Assembly (NCBI GenBank): GCA_964421245.1
Contig: CAYQVW010000013.1
Coordinates: 1 to 49,821, forward strand
Direction of reading: 5' to 3'
Length of the DNA: 49,821 nucleotides
DNA from: CAYQVW01 sp964421245
Lineage (GTDB): Bacteria > Margulisbacteria > WOR-1 > XYC2-FULL-46-14
Under the pieces are notes generated by a model. It was not told the DNA's origin. It was given only the letters and a program-made list of their open reading frames with translations, and did not search any database. Made by a program: the position numbers and the translations under genes. Positions 1-8,145 of this stretch are shown here, in pieces (the stretch's first letter is position 1; each line of letters opens with the position of its first letter).

Positions 1-190
1 GGATCATATCTTAATTTAGGCTAAAAGTGGTCCAAAGATTGGGGTCAAGCTCAAAGTAGTTGCTGTTGATATTCAAGAACGTAATTTTGAAGCTTTAAGA
101 GAGAGAGCCTTCCTTTTAACAGGAAACGATAATTTTTTTCGAGGAGCAGAGAGATTTTTTGCTTTTGAATCTCGGTCAACTCTGGTTGAT

Positions 191-568
191 GTGAGGGTAG
201 ACGATAATTCTGGGTTCGTAACTAGAGATGAAATAGAAATAAAACAGAAGTGGTTAGATAGAGATTATGCATTGGTTTCAGAGGAATTAATTGATCCGAT
301 TGAAACAGTTTTATTAGATTTAGGTGATATTGAGCAAGTTAGAGAAATTACTCCAGAGGAACAAGGTTTCCACGCAATATTTTGTAATAATGTAGGGTAC
401 TTGCAGAGTAAGGACAATGAAGCAAAGTTAATTCAGGATTTATTATCTCTGTTGCGGGATGATGTTTCTGGTAGAAATTTGTTCTATTTACGTAGTGAGA
501 GCAGGAGAGATCTAGAAAGATGGCCATATAGAAGGGGTGTGGGAATGCATGAGTACAGCAATATATAG
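191..568 (+). CDS. CheR-like SAM methyltransferase, C-terminal part (5' broken or partial)
   Basis: This is the C-terminal half of a class I SAM-dependent methyltransferase most like CheR, the chemoreceptor glutamate methyltransferase. Residues 60-71 (FHAIFCNNVGYL) match the CheR FDxIFCRNVLIYF segment, and SES at 102-104 fits the region after the last core strands. The same reading frame stays open upstream of the GTG: codons at 56-97 give VVAVDIQERNFEAL, like the CheR VxAsDI motif. However, TAG at 17-19 is in frame and no ATG, GTG or TTG lies between it and 191. The gene is therefore truncated, frameshifted or misassembled at the window edge. The next gene starts 81 bases later with its own strong ribosome binding site. 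The family call rests on motif reading only. Confidence 0.5.
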   Translation: MRVDDNSGFVTRDEIEIKQKWLDRDYALVSEELIDPIETVLLDLGDIEQVREITPEEQGFHAIFCNNVGYLQSKDNEAKLIQDLLSLLRDDVSGRNLFYLRSESRRDLERWPYRRGVGMHEYSNI

Positions 569-649
569 AAGATTATCAACTGATTTAAGCGTTTGCAGAA
601 TGGGACGTGAACTACTTTTGATGATGTTGGGTAGAAAGGAGGAGAAAGA

Positions 650-2800
650 TTGAGCGTTAAGGGACTAGGCACGCCAAAAAGTGTTTCCGAATTTATGCAG
701 CGTTGGCAGGCTTTTGCCGCAAATAGACCTCAACGTCAAAGTCCGCTTTATACAAAAGCCGAAGAAGTTCCTGTGACTTTTTGGCTTCGTAATCCGTCAT
801 ATACCCCAGGTGGTTGGCATCATCCTGCAATTGAAGATCCTGTAGGTTTTGGAAATAATCTTCCTCCTTTACATATAGATGGTAAGGGAGATGTTGTTCC
901 TATGGTAGGTAAAGCATATGCATTTGATCAGCTTGAACTAAATGGCTTAAATGAACTTTCAAAAGGAGAGAGACGAGAAGCCTTTGTTTCTGGAAGGTGC
1001 AGAGTAGAAGCGCACTTTAAATCATTGACTGATGAAGAACTTTTTGATCGCTTATGGTTGGAACCATTATTAACTGATAATGGTGATCCTTGTCAAATGA
1101 ATATGTGGACATTTCCAGAGATTACCGGACGTCTCCTTTTTCTACATGGGGCGACGATGTGGGGTGCTAAGGGAGTAGCGATGGAGCAGGTGAGTTCTCC
1201 CACGGAATTATTACGAATGATTGCAGAAAGAAGAGAGCTTGAATTGTTAGAAGGACGTTTAGAGCTTAAAGCAGCAGGTGTTACCTCTTTTGGCAAATTT
1301 GTCAAAATTGGACAGTGGGGTGAGGGGGGACATAGATTTGGGAGCATAGGGATTGGAGGTCCGCGTCGTGAAGTGATGATTAATGGTGGCAGAAAAGTTG
1401 ATGGTTATTTTTCGGAAAGTATTTGGGGAAATCCAGCAGAACACTTTGAAAGACTTTTGTATTTTGTGGATGGAAAGAGATATTCTCTTCAAGGCTTAGC
1501 AAAAATTCCTGGAACCTTTTTTGGGGTGCAGTATCAAGATGCCACAGAAGAGCCACCTGGAATGGAGATTGCTGATTTTATGCGTAGAGATGCAAAGATA
1601 AATCAGGGCTTTATACCAGCTGGTACCCCAGGTCCTGCAGTTTTACAACGAGCGATTTTCTTACCAAAAATTCGCTTGATAGAACATAGTAATGCTCCTC
1701 ATGCTGGATCGGTAAGTTTAAGGATTACTCCAGAAAGCCCTATGGCGGGCTTGCGCATGAGAGAAATCTTGTTGGAGTGTAAACTTGACCAAGAAAACAG
1801 TATTTTTGCTGCCTGGCATGAAGCAGGAACAGTTAGAAGGAATTTAGCTGAATTTTTTAGAGAAAACGGATGTAGCTTGAGAAATTTAATAACTGCTAGG
1901 TTATTATATTTTTATAATAATCATTATGAGGATGGGATTGCTGGGCATCCACATTTTCCAATAATGGAACGAAATCATCCGAGCCATGGACGAGATGAAG
2001 GGATGGATGAGTTTTACAAATTCTTTTTGAACAATATGGATCTTTCAGGACACTGGGCTGATTTAGGGGAATTTAGAGTCTTTCCAGAGGATTCTCAAGA
2101 TGTTACGCAAGGAATTAGTTTTGCATTGGGGACGCACCTGATTTTTTTAACTCGACTAATAAATCAATTAAAAGAGATCAAGTTTTTTAAAGATGTGGCT
2201 GATACTGAATGGGATGATTATCTTTCGAGTTTTATGGGGGTATTTGATCCTAGTTTTCAAGTGAGAGTTGAGGAGTTAAAAGATTTGAGCATTATTAATG
2301 ATGGAAATGCCTTTAAGTGGACTTCTTATAACCAACTTGTTACAAGACTTAATGAGGTAGCTCAAGCTATCCATTCTCGACTCGACAGGTCCGACGAAAA
2401 AGACAGAAAAGTCGAGAAGCCTGAAAAAACAGCTTTTGATCAAACTATGAAATCTATTATTGAGCAATGGCAAGAGTATTATAGATCTCGTTTGACTTAT
2501 AATATGTTAAGTGGACAATGGCGTCCCTCTCCCCGCGATATTGCCAGAGGGAGTAAAAATTTTTATAGAGATTTTCCTGGGGAATATTTTATTCCAAAAA
2601 CGGAAGAGGATTTTGCTCGAATGGAAGAAATTATTGAAAGGGAATGGGGTTTAGAACATATACAACTTAAAGAACTTCTTTTAGCCCTTATGAAAGCGGG
2701 AATGAATCAGTCGGAAACAGTAATGCTGGGTCAAAAGAAATTGACTTTAAAACAGGCTTTTAAGAAATTCAATAAAATTATTAGTGAGATTTCGGGATAG
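650..2800 (+). CDS. Orphan protein of 716 residues
   Basis: I do not recognise this family. The start is TTG at 650, chosen because AGGAGG at 637-642 sits 7 bases upstream. The protein has no signal peptide and no clear membrane span, so it is probably cytoplasmic. It is rich in Trp, Phe, Arg and Glu. Residues about 435-465 are His-rich (HPHFP, NHPSHGRDEG), and a charged stretch near 600-615 (DRSDEKDRKVEKPEK) looks like a linker before a helical C-terminal domain of about 110 residues. The coding signal is strong: one long frame with no rival. It follows the CheR-like gene and may be co-transcribed with it. No confident function can be given. Confidence 0.8.
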   Translation: MSVKGLGTPKSVSEFMQRWQAFAANRPQRQSPLYTKAEEVPVTFWLRNPSYTPGGWHHPAIEDPVGFGNNLPPLHIDGKGDVVPMVGKAYAFDQLELNGLNELSKGERREAFVSGRCRVEAHFKSLTDEELFDRLWLEPLLTDNGDPCQMNMWTFPEITGRLLFLHGATMWGAKGVAMEQVSSPTELLRMIAERRELELLEGRLELKAAGVTSFGKFVKIGQWGEGGHRFGSIGIGGPRREVMINGGRKVDGYFSESIWGNPAEHFERLLYFVDGKRYSLQGLAKIPGTFFGVQYQDATEEPPGMEIADFMRRDAKINQGFIPAGTPGPAVLQRAIFLPKIRLIEHSNAPHAGSVSLRITPESPMAGLRMREILLECKLDQENSIFAAWHEAGTVRRNLAEFFRENGCSLRNLITARLLYFYNNHYEDGIAGHPHFPIMERNHPSHGRDEGMDEFYKFFLNNMDLSGHWADLGEFRVFPEDSQDVTQGISFALGTHLIFLTRLINQLKEIKFFKDVADTEWDDYLSSFMGVFDPSFQVRVEELKDLSIINDGNAFKWTSYNQLVTRLNEVAQAIHSRLDRSDEKDRKVEKPEKTAFDQTMKSIIEQWQEYYRSRLTYNMLSGQWRPSPRDIARGSKNFYRDFPGEYFIPKTEEDFARMEEIIEREWGLEHIQLKELLLALMKAGMNQSETVMLGQKKLTLKQAFKKFNKIISEISG

Positions 2801-2827
2801 AAGAGCGCTGAGATAATGGAAATAACT

Positions 2828-2855
2828 TGAAATTTTGCTATTATTTAAACGACAA
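2828..2855 (+). promoter_or_regulatory. Sigma-28-like promoter P1
   Basis: TGAAATTTT begins at 2828. GAAA (2829-2832) is followed by exactly 15 bases and then AACGACAA (2848-2855), a relative of the sigma-28 -10 element GCCGATAA. The start codon of the 148-residue orphan is 19 bases further on. It belongs to a set of nine sites with identical spacing in this window. Confidence 0.5.
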
Positions 2856-2873
2856 TAATATATAGGAGTAAAT

Positions 2874-3320
2874 GTGGCGAATTTAGCATTAAATTTTAGT
2901 AAAGAGACTTATCATGGAGGGCACAAAGGTATTTTTGGGCCTGTACGAAGTGTGCAAGATATCTATGGTAGCAGAGCAGAATTTCGTAGTATGATCCGTT
3001 TCCTCGGACCTTCCAAAAGTAGCACGCCAGAATATGAAGCAAAGGTTCGTGGCATTCTTGAGGAAGTCAGAGCAGAGATAGACGCTTATAGAAATCGTTT
3101 GGAGATTCAAAATGGGGTAACTAATGCTGGTTGTGATGCTATGTTGTCTGACGTTTTTTACGGTCAGATGACTGTGGGTGAAAAAACTTACGAGGTATTT
3201 CAGTTAGGTGGAAAAGATCGAAGGGAGATTGCTTCATATATTCATAAGACTTGCCCTCCGCATTGGTATGAAGTAAGTAATGTTAATTATCTTATATCTG
3301 GAAGAAACTTTTGGGAGTAA
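2874..3320 (+). CDS. Orphan protein of 148 residues
   Basis: The family is not recognised. The start is GTG at 2874, with AGGAG at 2864-2868 five bases upstream; an overlapping ATG at 2872 is in another frame. The protein is soluble and mixed alpha/beta by eye. Residues 50-78 form a charged, probably helical stretch, and two Cys (about 107 and 127) occur in the C-terminal half. It stands alone between the 716-residue orphan and dppB and has its own sigma-28-like promoter at 2828-2855. That shared promoter type links it to the RNB-like operon, the SUMF1-like gene and other orphans here; this link is an inference. Confidence 0.7.
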   Translation: MANLALNFSKETYHGGHKGIFGPVRSVQDIYGSRAEFRSMIRFLGPSKSSTPEYEAKVRGILEEVRAEIDAYRNRLEIQNGVTNAGCDAMLSDVFYGQMTVGEKTYEVFQLGGKDRREIASYIHKTCPPHWYEVSNVNYLISGRNFWE

Positions 3321-3341
3321 AGGTAGAAAAATTTCTGTTAA

Positions 3342-3347
3342 TATAAT
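3342..3347 (+). promoter_or_regulatory. -10 element upstream of dppB
   Basis: TATAAT at 3342-3347 ends 14 bases before the dppB ATG. The expected transcript leader is about 8 bases. There is no Shine-Dalgarno sequence and no convincing -35. Confidence 0.45.
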
Positions 3348-3361
3348 AAAATAACCTCAGC

Positions 3362-4333
3362 ATGCGTAAGTTTATACTTCGCCGGTTATTGCAACTTATA
3401 CCTATATTAATAGGTGTTTCCCTTATTTCTTTTTTTGTTATGCATTTGGCACCTGGAGATCCCACAGCTCTTTTTATTAATCCCAATGTTGAACCGCAAG
3501 AATTAGCAAGAGTTCGTGCTAACTTTGGATTGGATCAACCGATTTATATTCAATATGCAAAATGGTTTTGGAATGCTCTCCATCTAGATTTTGGTCGCAG
3601 CTACATTACCGGGAATCCGGTGATCGAGGAGATCCGGGACAGATTGCCAGCGACCCTTTTATTAATGATTGCTTCATATATATTAACAATGCTAATAGCG
3701 ATTCCCCTTGGAGTTTTATCTGCAGTCAAGAAAGGGACGCTCTTTGACAATGCTGTAACAGTCTTTTCTTTTATAGGAATGGCAATTCCAAGTTTTTGGT
3801 TGGGATTAATGCTGATGTTATTGTTTTCTGTTCATCTTAAATGGTTTCCAGCGATTGGAATGATCTCTTTTTCTGTCCGCAATGCAAATATATTTATCCG
3901 ATCAATTAATATTGCCTGGCATATGGTTTTGCCGGTCACTACGATGGCAATTTTATCTCTTGCTGGTATCACTCGCTATCAAAGGGCTGCTATGCTTGAA
4001 GTTTTAAACCAAGATTTTATAAAGGTTGCTCGTGCCAAAGGATTGTCTGAAAAAGTTGTAATTTTTAAACATGCTCTGCGTAATGCCTTGATTCCAATTA
4101 TTACTATTTTAGGTTTATCTTTGCCTGGTCTCTTTGGTGGGGCCTTTATCATAGAAACTATCTTTGCCTGGCCGGGAATGGGACGGCTTGGAGTCCAAGC
4201 TATCTTTGCGCGTAATTATCCATTAATAATGGGAATTGTTGTTTTATCGGCTGTATTAATTATTTTAGGAAATCTCTTAGCCGATATTGGATACGCGATG
4301 GTCGATCCGAGGGTGCGTTATGATAAAAAATAG
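3362..4333 (+). CDS. dppB: Oligopeptide/dipeptide ABC transporter permease
   Basis: One of the two inner-membrane permeases of a Dpp/Opp-type peptide (or nickel/glycoside) importer. The N-terminus MRKFILRRLLQLIPILIGVS is the standard DppB start with its first membrane span. APGDPTA follows at about 30. The cytoplasmic EAA loop is visible near 218-245 (DFIKVARAKGLSE...ALIP), the site that contacts the ATPases. About six membrane segments are expected in 323 residues, the usual length. The dppC start overlaps its 3' end by 14 bases. No substrate-binding protein gene is next to it, so the imported substrate is unknown; the binding protein must be encoded elsewhere or be absent. Confidence 0.93.
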   Translation: MRKFILRRLLQLIPILIGVSLISFFVMHLAPGDPTALFINPNVEPQELARVRANFGLDQPIYIQYAKWFWNALHLDFGRSYITGNPVIEEIRDRLPATLLLMIASYILTMLIAIPLGVLSAVKKGTLFDNAVTVFSFIGMAIPSFWLGLMLMLLFSVHLKWFPAIGMISFSVRNANIFIRSINIAWHMVLPVTTMAILSLAGITRYQRAAMLEVLNQDFIKVARAKGLSEKVVIFKHALRNALIPIITILGLSLPGLFGGAFIIETIFAWPGMGRLGVQAIFARNYPLIMGIVVLSAVLIILGNLLADIGYAMVDPRVRYDKK

Positions 4334-5126
4334 ACTTACTCTTTTTGGTTTAATAGTTTTGTCTATTTTTATTGTGTTGGCAGTTTTAGCACCAGTCATT
4401 GCACCTTATGATCCTTCAGACATAATAGAAGACGAGATTCAAGGACCATCGACAAAGCATTGGTTTGGAACGGATGATTTGGGTCGAGATTTGTTTTCTC
4501 GCGCACTCTATGGGGCAAGAATATCTTTAACCGTTGGAATAGTAGCTGTAACTATTGCAATTTTGATCGGAACTTTACTCGGTGCACTTTCTGGATATTA
4601 TGGTGGGTGGGTTGATACTATCATTATGCGCTTTGTAGATATAATGCTGGCTTTTCCATCAATCTTTTTAATTCTAACCATTCAGGTAATGTTAACTCCC
4701 AGTATATATAATGTAATGATTGTAATCGGATTAACTTCATGGATGGGAGTTTCGCGTTTAGTTCGCGGAGAATTTTTAACTCTGCGTGAAAGACAATATG
4801 TAGAAGCAGCTCGTGCAATTGGATGTTCTAACAGTAGAATTATCTTTCGACATATTTTGCCAAATGCCCAAGCACCAATTATTGTTGCAGCGACACTTGG
4901 AATGGCAGGTGCTATTTTAACCGAATCGGCTTTGTCTTTCCTCGGTTTAGGAGTACAGCCTCCAACGGCTTCTTGGGGGAATATGTTAATGGATGCGCAG
5001 GCTTATATGCGAGATGCTCCGTGGATGGCGATTATTCCTGGTCTTTTAATTCTTTTGACAGTTCTTTCTTTGTACTTTGTTGGAGAAGGCCTACGAGAAG
5101 TTTTAGATCCCCGTAGGCCCAATTAA
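4320..5126 (+). CDS. dppC: Oligopeptide/dipeptide ABC transporter permease
   Basis: Second permease of the same importer. I place the start at ATG 4320, overlapping the dppB stop, rather than at TTG 4287: this gives the typical short cytoplasmic N-terminus (MIKNRLTLFGLIVLS) and a 268-residue protein. Family motifs include HWFGTDDLGRDLFSR near residues 48-62, the EAA loop ERQYVEAARAIGCSN near 155-170, and SFLGLGVQPPTASWG near the C-terminus. It pairs with DppB to form the channel. The gene ends in an inverted repeat (5088-5119) and converges on the ferredoxin gene with a 1-base gap. Confidence 0.93.
   Translation: MIKNRLTLFGLIVLSIFIVLAVLAPVIAPYDPSDIIEDEIQGPSTKHWFGTDDLGRDLFSRALYGARISLTVGIVAVTIAILIGTLLGALSGYYGGWVDTIIMRFVDIMLAFPSIFLILTIQVMLTPSIYNVMIVIGLTSWMGVSRLVRGEFLTLRERQYVEAARAIGCSNSRIIFRHILPNAQAPIIVAATLGMAGAILTESALSFLGLGVQPPTASWGNMLMDAQAYMRDAPWMAIIPGLLILLTVLSLYFVGEGLREVLDPRRPN
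5088..5119. terminator. Inverted repeat at the dppC/ferredoxin convergence
   Basis: GGCCTACG (5088-5095) and CGTAGGCC (5112-5119) form a perfect 8-bp stem with a 16-base loop, at the 3' ends of two convergent genes. There is no clear T-run on either side, so a bidirectional terminator is plausible but unproven. Confidence 0.35.
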
Positions 5127-5127
5127 A

Positions 5128-5319
5128 TTATTCTACTTTGATTACGGTAACAGGACAAGAATCGGCTGATTCTTTGATCTTTGCTTCATTAGCATTTAGA
5201 TCAGCGCCGTCTTTTACTTTTACAGTGTCGCCATCGATTACAAAAACGTCAGGCGCGATCTGTTCGCAAAGTCCGCATGCTGTACAGCCCTCTTCAATAT
5301 TTACTTTAGTGATTGCCAT
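5128..5319 (-). CDS. Small single-cluster [4Fe-4S] ferredoxin
   Basis: A 63-residue ferredoxin for low-potential electron transfer in the cytoplasm. The ligands are C12, C15 and C18 in GCTACGLCE plus C55 in SADSCPVTVI, the single-cluster 4Fe-4S pattern. A longer frame extends to 5502, but the start at 5319 is chosen because the protein then begins MAITKVNIEEGC, as in the family, and a G-rich Shine-Dalgarno tract precedes it. The gene is divergent from lemA and lies between dppC and lemA. It is a plausible partner for the NfnAB-like enzyme encoded at 9255-14398, which uses ferredoxin. Confidence 0.88.
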   Translation of the reverse strand: MAITKVNIEEGCTACGLCEQIAPDVFVIDGDTVKVKDGADLNANEAKIKESADSCPVTVIKVE

Positions 5320-5352
5320 TTTATTCCCCCCTTTTTTCTCTTCCATTATACC

Positions 5353-5381
5353 TTGAAAGTCAAACCGATGAAAGATATAAT
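5353..5381 (+). promoter_or_regulatory. Sigma-70 promoter of lemA
   Basis: TTGAAA (5353-5358), a 17-base spacer and TATAAT (5376-5381) form a near-consensus vegetative promoter. The leader carries AGGAGGG at 5388-5394, eight bases before the ATG. A TATAAT on the opposite strand (5350 to 5345) could serve the divergent ferredoxin gene. Confidence 0.75.
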
Positions 5382-5401
5382 CTGGGCAGGAGGGTACAAA
5401 T

Positions 5402-5959
5402 ATGAACATAATTTTATGGATTATTTTGGGGATCATTGCACTAGTGGTTATTTTTGTTATTGCTACATATAATGGTCTGATTACTTTAAGAACTAGGGCC
5501 AAAGAAGCATGGTCGGATATAGATATTCAACTTAAGCGAAGATTTAATCTTATTCCAAATTTAGTAAATACGGTAAAGGGCTATGCAAAACATGAATCAG
5601 GGGTATTTGAAAAAGTTACTAAGGCAAGATCTCAGGCAATGCAAGCAGGGACGCTTCAGGAAAAAGCACAATCTGACAATATGCTAAAAGATACATTGAA
5701 ATCACTTTTTGCAGTGGCTGAGGCTTATCCAGATTTAAAAGCAAATCATAATTTTTTAGAACTCCAACGTGAACTTTCTGATACAGAAAATAAGATAGAG
5801 TATTCTCGTAGATTTTATAATTCTAATGTTCGTGATCTAAACATTAAGGTGCAGGTCTTTCCGGCAAACATCGTTGCTAATATGTTTGGTTTTAAACGTA
5901 TGGATATGTTTGAGGTAAAAGACGCTTCTGTTCGAGAAACACCAAACGTACAATTTTAA
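5402..5959 (+). CDS. lemA: LemA family membrane protein
   Basis: LemA family protein of 185 residues, the family's normal length. One N-terminal membrane span (about 3-24) is followed by a cytoplasmic or periplasmic helical bundle. The typical segments YNGLITLRTRAKEAWSDI, RFNLIPNLVNTVKGYAKHE and the C-terminal RFYNSNVRDLN are present. The biochemical role of LemA is not settled. Its linkage to HtpX, three bases downstream here, is common in bacteria and suggests envelope quality control. It has a strong promoter and Shine-Dalgarno sequence. Confidence 0.93.
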   Translation: MNIILWIILGIIALVVIFVIATYNGLITLRTRAKEAWSDIDIQLKRRFNLIPNLVNTVKGYAKHESGVFEKVTKARSQAMQAGTLQEKAQSDNMLKDTLKSLFAVAEAYPDLKANHNFLELQRELSDTENKIEYSRRFYNSNVRDLNIKVQVFPANIVANMFGFKRMDMFEVKDASVRETPNVQF

Positions 5960-5962
5960 TAG

Positions 5963-6871
5963 ATGACTATTTACGATCAAATTTCTTCTAATAAAAGAAG
6001 AACCTGGTTTTTCTTAATCGGGTTTGTCATTCTTATTGCCGCTCTTGGCTATGTTATTGGTATAGCCATGGATTTTGGCTATGGCCCTCTCTTTATTGCT
6101 GGATCCATTGCCATTGTAATGAGTATCGGTAGTTATTATTATTCCGATAAAATGGTTCTGGCGATCTCTGGAGCGAAAGAGATAAAATTTGAGGACAACA
6201 AAGAACTTTATCGTATTGTTGAAAATCTTTGTATGGGGTGTGGGCTTCCTCGTCCTAAGATCTATATCATAGAAGATAATTCACCCAATGCTTTTGCAAC
6301 TGGGCGAGATCCTAAGCACGCGGTGGTTGCTGTTACTCGTGGCTTATTAAATAAATTAGAAAAATCTGAGCTTGAAGGAGTAATTGCGCATGAGCTTGCT
6401 CATATCCAAAATTATGATATTCGATTAATGACGGTTGTTTCAATTTTGGCAGGAACAATATTAATTCTTTCCGATTTATTTATAAGATGGACCTGGTGGG
6501 GTGGTGGAAGACGGCGCAGTAGTAGATCTGATGGAAGGCTGCAGATGATTTTATTTGTTGTTGCAATTGTTTTTGCAATAATTGCTCCGATCTTTGCTCA
6601 GATTATCAAAATGTCAATTTCTCGAAAAAGAGAACTTCTCGCCGATGCATCAGCAGCCCTAATTACTCGCTATCCAGAGGGTTTGGCAAAGGCATTAGAA
6701 AAGATATCAGCTGATCCGGCTCCAATGGAGAGAGCTTCCCGCGCAACTGCCCATCTTTATATCTCGTCACCCAAGAAAGAAAACAAAAAGAAGAAGAGAA
6801 GCTCTCTGGCCGGACTATTTGATACCCATCCTCCGATAGAAGATAGAGTTAAAGCCTTAAGGACTATGTAG
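5963..6871 (+). CDS. htpX: Zinc metalloprotease HtpX (M48 family)
   Basis: Membrane-bound M48 protease that degrades misfolded membrane proteins. Two N-terminal spans (about 14-34 and 40-58) precede the catalytic HELAH at 143-147. Two further spans lie around 155-172 and 192-212. The third zinc-ligand region ERKRELLADA-type sequence is seen as SRKRELLADASA. The C-terminal DTHPPIEDRVKAL is typical. The length of 302 is normal. It forms an operon with lemA and is followed by dppD six bases later. A Lys-rich tract KKENKKKKR near 275 is a local oddity. Confidence 0.95.
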   Translation: MTIYDQISSNKRRTWFFLIGFVILIAALGYVIGIAMDFGYGPLFIAGSIAIVMSIGSYYYSDKMVLAISGAKEIKFEDNKELYRIVENLCMGCGLPRPKIYIIEDNSPNAFATGRDPKHAVVAVTRGLLNKLEKSELEGVIAHELAHIQNYDIRLMTVVSILAGTILILSDLFIRWTWWGGGRRRSSRSDGRLQMILFVVAIVFAIIAPIFAQIIKMSISRKRELLADASAALITRYPEGLAKALEKISADPAPMERASRATAHLYISSPKKENKKKKRSSLAGLFDTHPPIEDRVKALRTM

Positions 6872-6877
6872 TTAAAG

Positions 6878-7627
6878 ATGCTGGAAGTTAAAAATCTCTC
6901 TGTAAATTTTGATTCTGTAGAAGCGGTCAAAGATGTCTCTTTTGTTTTGGAAAATCGGGAATCGCTTGGAATTCTTGGAGAATCGGGATCAGGTAAATCA
7001 ACTCTTGCCTTAGCCATTCTTAGCTTGATTACTCCTCCAGGAAGGATTGTGTCAGGTAAAGTTTCATTAAATGGGAGAGAGTTTTTTCTCTCTGATCGAG
7101 GGGCTAAAATCTCGATGATTTTTCAAGATCCTTTTACCTCGTTGAATCCAGTTTATACAATTGGAGACCAGATTATTGAAACTTTATCCCTACATCAGGG
7201 GCTAAATAAAAAACAAGCCGGAAATAGGGCAATTGAAATGCTTAAACTGGTCCATATCAATGATCCGGAAGTTAGGATAAAAAATTATCCCCATCAATTT
7301 TCTGGTGGAATGAAGCAGCGTGCCATGATTGCCATGGCATTAGCTTGTAATCCAGAGATTTTAATAGCCGATGAGCCGACTACAGCTCTCGATACCACTA
7401 TTCAAAAAGAAATTTTAGATTTAATTGGAGAGCTAAAAGAAAAACTCGGGTTTTCTGTAATCTTTATAACCCACAACTTTGGAATTATTAGAAAGATGTG
7501 TTCTCGAGTTCTTGTTATGCAAAAAGGATCGATAGTTGAAGAGGCAAAGACCGATGATTTGTTCAATAACCCTAAGCATCCGTATACCAAAGAGTTAATT
7601 GATAATTTGAAGATTTTGTGTGTATAG
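6878..7627 (+). CDS. dppD: Oligopeptide/dipeptide ABC transporter ATPase DppD
   Basis: One of two ATPases that drive the DppBC importer. Walker A GESGSGKST is at 34-42, the Q-loop FQDPFTSLNP at about 84-93, the signature SGGMKQR at about 143-149 and Walker B ILIADEPTTALD at about 164-175. At 249 residues it is shorter than typical DppD (about 320): the C-terminal oligo_HPY extension is only begun (NPKHPYTKELI). It lies directly after htpX, and dppF is 916 bases away behind an HTH-PIN module, an unusual split of the importer's ATPase pair. Confidence 0.92.
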   Translation: MLEVKNLSVNFDSVEAVKDVSFVLENRESLGILGESGSGKSTLALAILSLITPPGRIVSGKVSLNGREFFLSDRGAKISMIFQDPFTSLNPVYTIGDQIIETLSLHQGLNKKQAGNRAIEMLKLVHINDPEVRIKNYPHQFSGGMKQRAMIAMALACNPEILIADEPTTALDTTIQKEILDLIGELKEKLGFSVIFITHNFGIIRKMCSRVLVMQKGSIVEEAKTDDLFNNPKHPYTKELIDNLKILCV

Positions 7628-7655
7628 GATATCGGTTTATCAGGACATCAGGGTG

Positions 7656-7669
7656 AGGGCATCAGGATA
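7656..7669 (-). repeat. Dispersed motif TATCCTGATGCCCT, copy 1
   Basis: Read on the minus strand this is a 14-base motif that recurs exactly on the plus strand at 15647-15660. It lies in a stretch (7638-7668) with three ATCAGG(A/G) units. The 7628-7848 interval otherwise holds no gene, only this and the TATAAT array. Confidence 0.5.
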
Positions 7670-7790
7670 TTGGAAAACAGGTAATCAGAAAAGAAAAAAT
7701 CAGAAATAATATAATGTTTTCCTGCTACTCTACTACTCTGCTCCTCTGATATCCTCACACTGATATAGTGATGCACTGGTGCCCATAGTT

Positions 7791-7850
7791 GTATAATTAA
7801 ATATAATATTGTATAATTGAGTATAATAGAATATAGGAGGATATAATTAT
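7791..7850 (+). repeat. 10-bp-period TATAAT array ahead of the HTH-PIN module
   Basis: Six consecutive 10-base units: four of the form (A/G)TATAATNNN with TATAAT at 7792, 7802, 7812 and 7822, then ATATAGGAGG (7831-7840) carrying the Shine-Dalgarno sequence, then ATATAATTAT running into the ATG at 7849. The helical-turn spacing makes it a candidate operator/promoter array, or a slippage-prone phase-variation tract. Confidence 0.75.
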
Positions 7851-8145
7851 GCAAAAGATAGTATTGACAGTAGTGGATGTTGCCAAGATGCTCTCTTTGA
7901 ATCCTTTAACAATCTACCGGCTTGCTCAAAAGGGTGATATTCCTGCAGTTAAGATTGGGCGTTGTTGGAGATTTACCAGAGGGGCGATTGAAGAGTGGCT
8001 GGAGCAAAAGAGTTGGCGGCAGAGACTGGACAGGATATTAAAAAAAGTTTGGAAGAATACGAAAAATATACCAGAAGCCAAGCTTGATAAGATTATTCGT
8101 GAAGAGATAAAAGCGGTTCGAAGAAATGCTAAGAATCGTAGTTGA
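7849..8145 (+). CDS. Excisionase-type HTH protein, putative antitoxin
   Basis: A 98-residue DNA-binding protein with a MerR/excisionase-like helix-turn-helix (HTH_17) at about residues 4-53: LTVVDVAKMLSLNPLTIYRLAQKGDIPAVKIG and a WRFTRGAIEEWL wing/helix. The basic C-terminal tail (about 55-98) is helical and could bind the toxin. It has AGGAGG at 7835-7840, nine bases before the ATG, inside a 10-bp-period TATAAT array. The downstream PIN gene overlaps it by 20 bases. The overlap and the pairing with a PIN protein argue for a type II toxin-antitoxin antitoxin that autoregulates this array; that role is an inference. Confidence 0.8.
   Translation: MQKIVLTVVDVAKMLSLNPLTIYRLAQKGDIPAVKIGRCWRFTRGAIEEWLEQKSWRQRLDRILKKVWKNTKNIPEAKLDKIIREEIKAVRRNAKNRS

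Noticed and set aside
4287..4319. TTG start of dppC at 4287
   Set aside because: It gives a hydrophilic N-terminus (MDTRWSIRGCV) out of line with DppC; ATG 4320 gives the usual start.
5320..5502. N-terminal extension of the ferredoxin to 5502
   Set aside because: It overlaps the lemA promoter and start, and homologues begin at the MAITKVNIEEGC start.
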